Assembly (NCBI RefSeq): GCF_003001955.1
Contig: NZ_PVNH01000002.1
Location: forward strand, 124,001 to 188,000
Source of the DNA: Prauserella shujinwangii
GTDB taxonomy: Bacteria; Actinomycetota; Actinomycetes; Mycobacteriales; Pseudonocardiaceae
DNA: 64,000 bases
Reading direction: 5' to 3'
In this document: one piece after another, positions 58,730 to 64,000 of the stretch
How the letters are laid out: every line of letters begins with the position of its first letter
How positions within the stretch are numbered: position 1 is the stretch's first letter
Made by a program: the position numbers and the translations under genes
The notes under the pieces: generated by a model
Database searches by the model: none
Told to the model about the DNA's origin: nothing
The model's input: the letters and a program-made list of their open reading frames with translations, nothing else

Positions 58730-58782
58730 GGGAGCGAGGGAGCTTTACTACCGTCAAACGAGAGTAAAGCTCCCTCGCTCCC
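58730..58782. terminator. Perfect 20-bp hairpin between mprB-like gene and galT2
   Basis: GGGAGCGAGGGAGCTTTACT (58730-58749) and its exact complement (58763-58782) are separated by 13 nt. It stands 40 bp past the histidine kinase stop on the minus strand and 83 bp before the galT2 start, so it would end the mprAB transcript and insulate galT2. It is too symmetrical and long to be accidental. Confidence 0.8.
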
Positions 58783-58822
58783 TCTCCGGCTCCCTCGCTT
58801 CGGCGCGGATCGGGAGGGGCGG

Positions 58823-60205
58823 TCAGCCGGGAACGCCGGGGAGCCGGATCGTCATGAGGGCGCCACCCTCGGGCGCCCGGCCCGCGTAGACGGTGCCGCC
58901 GTGCCGCTCGGCGGCCTGCTTGACGATCGCCAGTCCCAGCCCGGAACCGGGCAGCGTGCGCGCCTCCGACGAGCGGTAGAAGCGGTCGAACACCCTCGGC
59001 AGGTCCTCCGGCGCGATCCCGGGCCCCGAGTCCGCGACCTCGATCACCGCACTGCCGTCGGCCAGGTCGCGCAACCGCACCCGCACCGTCGAGCCGGGCG
59101 GCGAGAACTTGACCGCGTTGTCGAGCAGGTTGAGCACCGCCCGCTCGAGCGCGCTGGAGTCGCCGGTGAGCACCCACGGTTCCAGCTCGGAGTCGAACTG
59201 GATCTCGCCCGCCCTGCGCTTGGCCCGGTCCAGTGCGCGTTCCACGACGTCGACCAGGTCGACACGCTCGGCCTCCGCCTGCGACTGGTCCTCCCGCGCC
59301 AGCTCCACGAGGTCCCCGATGAGCTGGGTCAGCTCGTCGAGCTGGGCGCGGATGTCTGTCTCGATCTCCGCCCGGTCGTGCTCGGGCAGCTCCGGCGCAC
59401 CGCGGCGGCCCGCCGACAGCAGCAGCTCCAGGTTCGTCCGCAGTGAGGTCAGCGGCGTCCGCAGCTCATGCCCCGCGTCGGCGACCAGCCTGCGCTGCCG
59501 GTCCTGCGACTCCGCCACCGCGCCGAGCATCGTGTTGAAGCTGTGCGTCAGGCGGGCGAGCTCGTCGTCCCCGCTGACCGGGATGGGACGCAGGTCACCC
59601 GTCCTCGCCACCCGCTCGGTCGCCGACGTCAGCCGTTCCACCGGACCGAGTCCCGCCCGCGCCACCGCGGTGCCCGCCGCGGCGGCGACCACGATGCCCG
59701 CGCCGCCGAACAGGAACAGCACGAGCGACAGCTCCGCGAGCGCCTGTTTCGTCGGCGCAAGCGATTGCGCCAGCACCATCGCCTCGCCGTTGCCGGTGTT
59801 CACCGCGATCACGCGGGTGTCGGTGGCGGGGTCGGTGCGCAGCCGCGATTCCACGGCCCCCTTCGCGACCTCGAGCTCGGCCGGTCCCGTCGGGGGCGGT
59901 GTGCCGTCCTTGGGGTAGACCAGGTTGCCATTGGCGAGGAGCACGCCGATCTGGATGTCGCTGCTGACCAGGAACGCGCCCGGGATCTCCTGCAGCCGGT
60001 CCTGCACGGTCGGGCTGCGGACGGCCGCCATGGCCCGCTCGGTCAGGCTGTCGTCGAGCTGCTGGTACAGGTTCTCGCGCACGGTCAGGTACGCGCCGAG
60101 CGAGACCAGCGCGACGGCGCCGGCCACGCACATCGCCGCGAGCAGGGTGACCCGCCTGCGCAGCGAGAAGCGCCTGCCCCGGCGCTCCTGGACCCGCTGC
60201 ATCAC
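58823..60205 (-). CDS. Sensor histidine kinase, MprB-like
   Basis: Kinase of 460 residues. Two transmembrane helices (about 19-42 and 160-185) flank an extracytoplasmic domain of about 120 residues, then HAMP, the His in [15 protein letters not shown] (about 247), N box [12 protein letters not shown] and G boxes [10 protein letters not shown] and [10 protein letters not shown]. The plan and the gene order with a response regulator and an HtrA protease match mycobacterial MprB, which senses envelope stress. The start overlaps the regulator stop by 4 bp. A perfect 20-bp hairpin ends the operon. Confidence 0.92.
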   Translation of the reverse strand: MMQRVQERRGRRFSLRRRVTLLAAMCVAGAVALVSLGAYLTVRENLYQQLDDSLTERAMAAVRSPTVQDRLQEIPGAFLVSSDIQIGVLLANGNLVYPKDGTPPPTGPAELEVAKGAVESRLRTDPATDTRVIAVNTGNGEAMVLAQSLAPTKQALAELSLVLFLFGGAGIVVAAAAGTAVARAGLGPVERLTSATERVARTGDLRPIPVSGDDELARLTHSFNTMLGAVAESQDRQRRLVADAGHELRTPLTSLRTNLELLLSAGRRGAPELPEHDRAEIETDIRAQLDELTQLIGDLVELAREDQSQAEAERVDLVDVVERALDRAKRRAGEIQFDSELEPWVLTGDSSALERAVLNLLDNAVKFSPPGSTVRVRLRDLADGSAVIEVADSGPGIAPEDLPRVFDRFYRSSEARTLPGSGLGLAIVKQAAERHGGTVYAGRAPEGGALMTIRLPGVPG

Positions 60206-60894
60206 GGTGGCGTCTCCCGGAGCACGTACCCGACCCCGCGCACCGTGTGGATCAGGCGCGGCTCGCCGCCCGCCTCCGTCTTGCGCCGCAGGTAACCCAC
60301 GTAGACCTCGAGCGCGTTGCCGGAGGTGGGGAAGTCGTATCCCCAGACCTCCTCCAGGATCCGGCTGCGGGTGAGCACGTGCTTCGGGTACGTCATGAAC
60401 AGTTCGAGCAGGGCGAACTCGGTCCTGGTCAGGCTGATCTGCCGGTCACCGCGGCGCACCTCGCGCGTGCCGGGGTCGAGCGTGAGGTCGGCGAAGCTCA
60501 GCGCGGGTGAGTCCCCCGCCGCCTGCGTCTCGGAGTTCGCCCTGCGCAGCAGCGCACGCAGGCGGGCGAGGAGCTCCTCGAGCGCGAACGGCTTGGGCAG
60601 GTAGTCGTCGGCACCGGCGTCCAGCCCGGACACGCGGTCGGAGACGGTGTCCCGCGCGGTGAGGACGAGGATCGGCAGGTCGTCCCCGGTGCTGCGGAGA
60701 CGGCGGGCGACCTCCAGGCCGTCGAGCCTGGGCATCATCACGTCGAGCACCATGGCGTCCGGCCGGTTGGCGACCACCATCTCCAGGGCCTGGGCACCGT
60801 CGCTGGCCAGCTCCACCTGGTAGCCGTTGAACTCCAGGGAACGCCGCAGCGACTCACGAACGGCCCGGTCGTCGTCGACGACGAGAATGCGCAT
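60202..60894 (-). CDS. Response regulator, MprA-like (OmpR family)
   Basis: Regulator of 230 residues with receiver acidic patch [13 protein letters not shown], phospho-acceptor Asp in [13 protein letters not shown], Lys in [11 protein letters not shown], and an OmpR winged helix ([36 protein letters not shown]). The frame is open to 61266 but the family starts at 60894 (MRILVVDDD). It is first in the mprAB-like operon and divergent from the molybdenum hydroxylase genes. It probably controls envelope-stress genes, with htrA a plausible target by analogy with MprA-PepD. Confidence 0.93.
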   Translation of the reverse strand: MRILVVDDDRAVRESLRRSLEFNGYQVELASDGAQALEMVVANRPDAMVLDVMMPRLDGLEVARRLRSTGDDLPILVLTARDTVSDRVSGLDAGADDYLPKPFALEELLARLRALLRRANSETQAAGDSPALSFADLTLDPGTREVRRGDRQISLTRTEFALLELFMTYPKHVLTRSRILEEVWGYDFPTSGNALEVYVGYLRRKTEAGGEPRLIHTVRGVGYVLRETPP

Positions 60895-61214
60895 GGGCCC
60901 AGTCTTACCCGCCCGGCTGAGACAGCGCTTAACGTGCGCGGTTCCCCGCCCAAAAGGGACGAGGCACACAGAACCACAGAAATTTAGCACCACAGCGATC
61001 GAGCGGCACAGCGAGAAAGCGTAGAACGCTCGACCGAGTGATGAGTGTGACAGGGTGCACAACCGGCCCCCGCGATATCTGGGCGTTCTGCCCTCGATAT
61101 GGGGGTTGACCAGCACCATCATGGGCCGGGTATCGCCCGCTGGACACGGCCGTCGGCGGGAGTCGATCGCGACGCCCGGGCCGCTCCCTCCCGGGTCGCT
61201 GGAGAGGACAGTTG
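60895..61214. promoter_or_regulatory. mprA-like / molybdenum hydroxylase divergent intergenic region
   Basis: This 320-bp region has no convincing gene. CGATAT occurs at 61073-61078 and again at 61095-61100, 22 bp apart (two helical turns), just before TTGACC at 61106-61111, which could be the -35 of the plus-strand operon. GGAGAGGAC at 61201-61209 is the ribosome-binding site for the hydroxylase. Confidence 0.45.
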
Positions 61215-63587
61215 ATGGAACAGCGTCGTTCACCCCGGTCCGGGCCGCCCGGACCGGACACCCCACCGGAATCCCCCGGCCCCGACCTCGGCCGCCGCCG
61301 TTTCCTCGGCTACCTGGTCGCGGCGCCCACCCTCGCCGCGGCCGCGCACCTGGGCGGGTCGCTCGCCGCGCCGCGGGAAGCCGGCGCCGTCATCCCGTCC
61401 CTGCCCGAGGTGCAGGAGGTCTTCGACCTCAACGACCTGCTGACCCTCGCCACGAAACCCACCGCGAACCTGATCGCGGTGGTGCTCAACCCCGACGGCA
61501 CGGCGTCGTTCGACATGCCGCGCGCCGAGAGCGGGCAGGGCGTCACCACGATGGCCGCCATGTTGATCGCGGAGGAGCTGGAGCTCCCCCTCGACAAGAT
61601 CAACGTGACCCTGGCCGATGCTCGCCCGGAGCTGATGTTCAACCAGTTCACGGCCGGTTCGAACACCACGATCTCGATGTACAACCCGATCCGCGTGGCC
61701 GCCGCGATCGCCCGCGAGCAGCTGCTCAAGGCCGCGGCGATCCAGCTCGGCGACACGGTCACGGCGCTCACCCCGCACCTCGGCTTCATCGAGGCCGCGG
61801 ACGGCCGCCGGATCAGCTACGGCGACCTGGCCGAGCTGGCCGCCGCGCAGAAGACCGAGCAGGTCGAGGTGCGGATTAAGGAACGTTCCGAGTTCAAGAT
61901 CATCGGCACCCCGCAGAACCGGATCGACGCGCTGGACGCGGTGACCGGGCGGAAGAAGTTCGCGATGGACCTCGACGTGCCGGACGCGCTGCCGACGATG
62001 ATCTGCCGCCCGCCGACGATCAAGGGCACGCCCGCGTCGGTCGCGAACCTCGACGCGGTGCGGCGGCTGCCTGGCGTCACCGACGTGGTGCCCATCGCCA
62101 CGGGCGTCGCCGTGCGGGCGAAGACGTTCGGCCAGTGCATCGACGCGGTCAACGCGCTCGACGTGGCGTGGAACCCGGGCACGGTGGACGGCGAGTCGGA
62201 CGACACCGTGCTGGCCAGGCTGAAGAAGGCCGAGATCCCGCTGACGGTGCCCGCACTGAAGCCGCTGACGGGCGTGGTCGAGGGCGAGTTCACGTTCTAC
62301 TGGCGCAACAACGCCGCGCTGGAGCCGAACACCGCGGTCGCCGACGTGCGGGCCGACCGGGCGGAGATCTGGGCGCCACTGCAGTCGCCCATCCTGTGCC
62401 AGGAGCAGGTCGCGGCCCAGCTTGGCCTGCCGCTGAACGCCGTCACGGTGCACGTCGTGCAGGCGGGCGGCGCGTTCGGCAGGCGGATGTTCAACGACGT
62501 CGTGCTGGAGGCCACGGAGGCCTCGAAGAAGATGGGCAAGCCGGTCAAGCTGATGTGGCACCGCACCGACGAGTGCCGGCAGGGCCGCATGCACCCGATG
62601 TGCACGTCGCGGATCCGCGCGACGTACTCCGGCGGCAACGTGCTCACCTTCGAGCAGCGGCACACCAGCGTCGCCACCGACTACACGCAGGGGTTCGGCG
62701 AGATCATCACCGCGCTCGGCGCGAAGATCCCGCCGCTGGGCCAGGGCAACGAGCTCGGCTTCTCGGTGCCGGTCTTCCACCTCACCGTCAACGTGCCGTA
62801 CAACTTCGGCGCGGTCACGCAGCTGCTCAACGAGGTCTACACCTACGACACGTTCCCGACCAGCAGCGTGCGCAACCTGGTCAACCCGGACGTGCGCACG
62901 GCGCAGGAGCTGATCGTCGACCAGCTCGCCGCCAAGATGGGCAAGGACCCGTACACCTTCCGCAGGCAGTTCGTCGACGACGACCGCGTCCGGGCCGTGC
63001 TCGACAAGGCGGCCGAGGTCGGCGAGTGGGGCCGCGAGATGGAGCCGGGCACCGCGCAGGCGATCACCGTGCACAAGGAGTACAAGGGGGCCACCGCCAC
63101 GCTGGTGGAGATCGACTGCAGGCCGGAGACGGTGAACCGGAAGATCCGCAACGCGGTCACCGGGCCCCGCGTCACCAAGGCCGTGATGGCGGTCGACACC
63201 GGCCTGCCCATCAACCCGCGCGGGCTGGAGGCGCAGATGCAGGGCGGCATCATGGACGGGATCGCCCAGGCGCTGACGTCGAGCCTGCACCTGCGGGACG
63301 GCACGCTGCTCGAGGGCAGCTGGGACGACTACTTCTACACCCGGCACTGGAACGCGCCACTCGAGACCAAGATCATCGTCATGCCGCCGACCACGGGCGA
63401 GCCGGGCGGCGCGGGCGAGTTCGGCGTCCCCTCGGCGATGGCGGCGGTCGCGTGCGCCTACGCCAGGGCCACCGGGACCATCCCGACCAGCTTCCCGATC
63501 AACCACGGCACGCTGAGCTTCAAGCCGAAGGCGACCGTGCCGCCCCTGCCCCCTTCGCCGACCAACGGCCTCGAGTTCGCGTACTGA
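61215..63587 (+). CDS. Tat-exported molybdenum hydroxylase, large subunit (isoquinoline 1-oxidoreductase beta-like)
   Basis: Xanthine dehydrogenase-family molybdopterin subunit of 790 residues. A twin-arginine signal, [20 protein letters not shown] (about 27-46), indicates folded export after cofactor insertion. Typical text: [45 protein letters not shown] and the C-terminal [21 protein letters not shown] with the catalytic Glu-type region. It is followed by its 2Fe-2S subunit but no FAD subunit is visible, the pattern of IorAB-type enzymes. An in-frame TTG lies at 61212; ATG 61215 follows GGAGAGGAC. The substrate is unknown. Confidence 0.9.
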   Translation: MEQRRSPRSGPPGPDTPPESPGPDLGRRRFLGYLVAAPTLAAAAHLGGSLAAPREAGAVIPSLPEVQEVFDLNDLLTLATKPTANLIAVVLNPDGTASFDMPRAESGQGVTTMAAMLIAEELELPLDKINVTLADARPELMFNQFTAGSNTTISMYNPIRVAAAIAREQLLKAAAIQLGDTVTALTPHLGFIEAADGRRISYGDLAELAAAQKTEQVEVRIKERSEFKIIGTPQNRIDALDAVTGRKKFAMDLDVPDALPTMICRPPTIKGTPASVANLDAVRRLPGVTDVVPIATGVAVRAKTFGQCIDAVNALDVAWNPGTVDGESDDTVLARLKKAEIPLTVPALKPLTGVVEGEFTFYWRNNAALEPNTAVADVRADRAEIWAPLQSPILCQEQVAAQLGLPLNAVTVHVVQAGGAFGRRMFNDVVLEATEASKKMGKPVKLMWHRTDECRQGRMHPMCTSRIRATYSGGNVLTFEQRHTSVATDYTQGFGEIITALGAKIPPLGQGNELGFSVPVFHLTVNVPYNFGAVTQLLNEVYTYDTFPTSSVRNLVNPDVRTAQELIVDQLAAKMGKDPYTFRRQFVDDDRVRAVLDKAAEVGEWGREMEPGTAQAITVHKEYKGATATLVEIDCRPETVNRKIRNAVTGPRVTKAVMAVDTGLPINPRGLEAQMQGGIMDGIAQALTSSLHLRDGTLLEGSWDDYFYTRHWNAPLETKIIVMPPTTGEPGGAGEFGVPSAMAAVACAYARATGTIPTSFPINHGTLSFKPKATVPPLPPSPTNGLEFAY

Positions 63588-63597
63588 GGAGCATCCG

Positions 63598-64000
63598 GTG
63601 CCCACACACACCTTCAAGGTCAACGGCAAGCAGGTCACGGTGGACATCGAGGACGATGTCCGGCTGCTGTGGGTGCTGCGCGACGTGCTCGGGATCAACG
63701 GCCCGAAGTACGGCTGCGGCATCAACGTCTGCAAGGCCTGCACCTGCCACATCAACGGCAAGGCGTTCAACCCGTGCTCGGTGCGGGTGGCCGACGTCGA
63801 GCCGGACGACGAGATCACCACGATCGAGGGCCTGCCGGGCACGGTCGGCGCCGATCTGCATCCGATGCAGGAGGCGTGGCTGGAACGCGACGTGGCACAG
63901 TGCGGCTACTGCCAGCCGGGACAGATCATGGCCGCGGTGGCGAAGGTGCGGCAGGCCAGGGCGGCCGGCCGCGAGATCGGTGACGCGGACATCGACGAGA
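63598..64000 (+). CDS. 2Fe-2S subunit of molybdenum hydroxylase (partial, 3' end cut)
   Basis: Electron-transfer subunit with two 2Fe-2S clusters; 134 residues are in the window and the C-terminus is missing. The plant-type N-terminal cluster lies in YGCGINVCKACTCHINGKAF (Cys about 41, 46, 49) and the C-terminal cluster begins with QCGYCQPGQIMAAV (about 101-114). Start GTG 63598 with GAGGAG 7 nt upstream, 10 bp after the large-subunit stop, so the two are co-transcribed. It passes electrons from the molybdenum site to an unidentified acceptor. Confidence 0.93.
   Translation, partial: MPTHTFKVNGKQVTVDIEDDVRLLWVLRDVLGINGPKYGCGINVCKACTCHINGKAFNPCSVRVADVEPDDEITTIEGLPGTVGADLHPMQEAWLERDVAQCGYCQPGQIMAAVAKVRQARAAGREIGDADIDE

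Noticed and set aside
61230-63842. 870-residue open frame on the minus strand, antisense to the molybdenum hydroxylase
   Set aside because: Frame openness is a GC-rich artefact; the translation is low-complexity and Arg/His/Val-rich, and the plus-strand gene has clear family motifs.
1-64000. CRISPR arrays, rRNA genes, prophage or integrase genes
   Set aside because: No regularly spaced identical repeats, rRNA-like sequences or phage/integrase motifs were seen; the 21-bp repeats at 1069-1129 have no spacers.

Overview
The window is about 64 kb of very GC-rich DNA with densely packed genes, many GTG starts and frequent 4-bp ATGA/GTGA overlaps. This fits a high-GC actinomycete. The block at about 45.7-60.9 kb (galU, MoeA-like Glp, RimJ, GlpR, 5-FTHF cyclo-ligase, FmdB-type zinc ribbon, MscL, MogA/MoaB-like, HtrA/PepD-like, MprAB-like) resembles the Mycobacterium tuberculosis Rv0981-Rv0996 neighbourhood. 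Together with the Streptomyces/Amycolatopsis-type VanRS pair, this points to the Pseudonocardiales (an Amycolatopsis- or Prauserella-like organism). The genus is an inference.

Region 1 (1-19 kb): a truncated PLP decarboxylase and trpS are followed by a galactose/galactoside locus. It holds three secreted multidomain glycosidases (GH97, a six-hairpin enzyme with CBM32, and GH2 with a LamG-type domain), a YtfQRT/YjfF-like ABC importer, a DeoR-family regulator, galK and galT. The importer family and the GH2 enzyme raise the possibility that the substrate contains galactofuranose. A recurring TA(A/G)TC(A/G)AACAG motif lies upstream of three transcription units and is a candidate DeoR operator.

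Region 2 (19-28 kb): DUF2277, two methyltransferases, an AhpD-like protein, a TetR/NTF2-like divergent pair with a clear palindrome, a large SARP/AfsR-like regulator and a DrrAB-type ABC exporter.

Region 3 (27.8-34 kb): a glycopeptide-response cassette. vanRS are divergent from an overlapping vanY-alr-ddl operon, with no vanHAX in the window. An 11-bp-phased direct repeat between the two arms is a candidate VanR site. An ankyrin-repeat protein follows.

Region 4 (34-43 kb): a mercury-resistance locus (ArsR-type repressor, merA, merB), a six-gene Asp23/Gls24 envelope-stress operon preceded by a stress-sigma-like promoter, a DUF5994-GNAT pair, a decayed IS3-type transposase, a fatty-acid desaturase and tRNA-Ala(CGC).

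Region 5 (42.6-64 kb): the GlpR-RimJ-Glp-GalU division/wall-precursor locus; a bidirectional promoter to the 5-FTHF cyclo-ligase; a CIRCE operator in front of a Ruc/FmdB-like protein; SAF protein, MscL and MogA/MoaB; an epimerase; a two-component system with a polytopic membrane protein; a GT2-DUF2064-methyltransferase operon; HtrA; a second galT inserted between htrA and mprAB; and finally a Tat-exported molybdenum hydroxylase large subunit and its 2Fe-2S subunit, cut by the window edge. Many genes have a TANNNT box 6-7 nt before the start codon, so leaderless transcription looks common.
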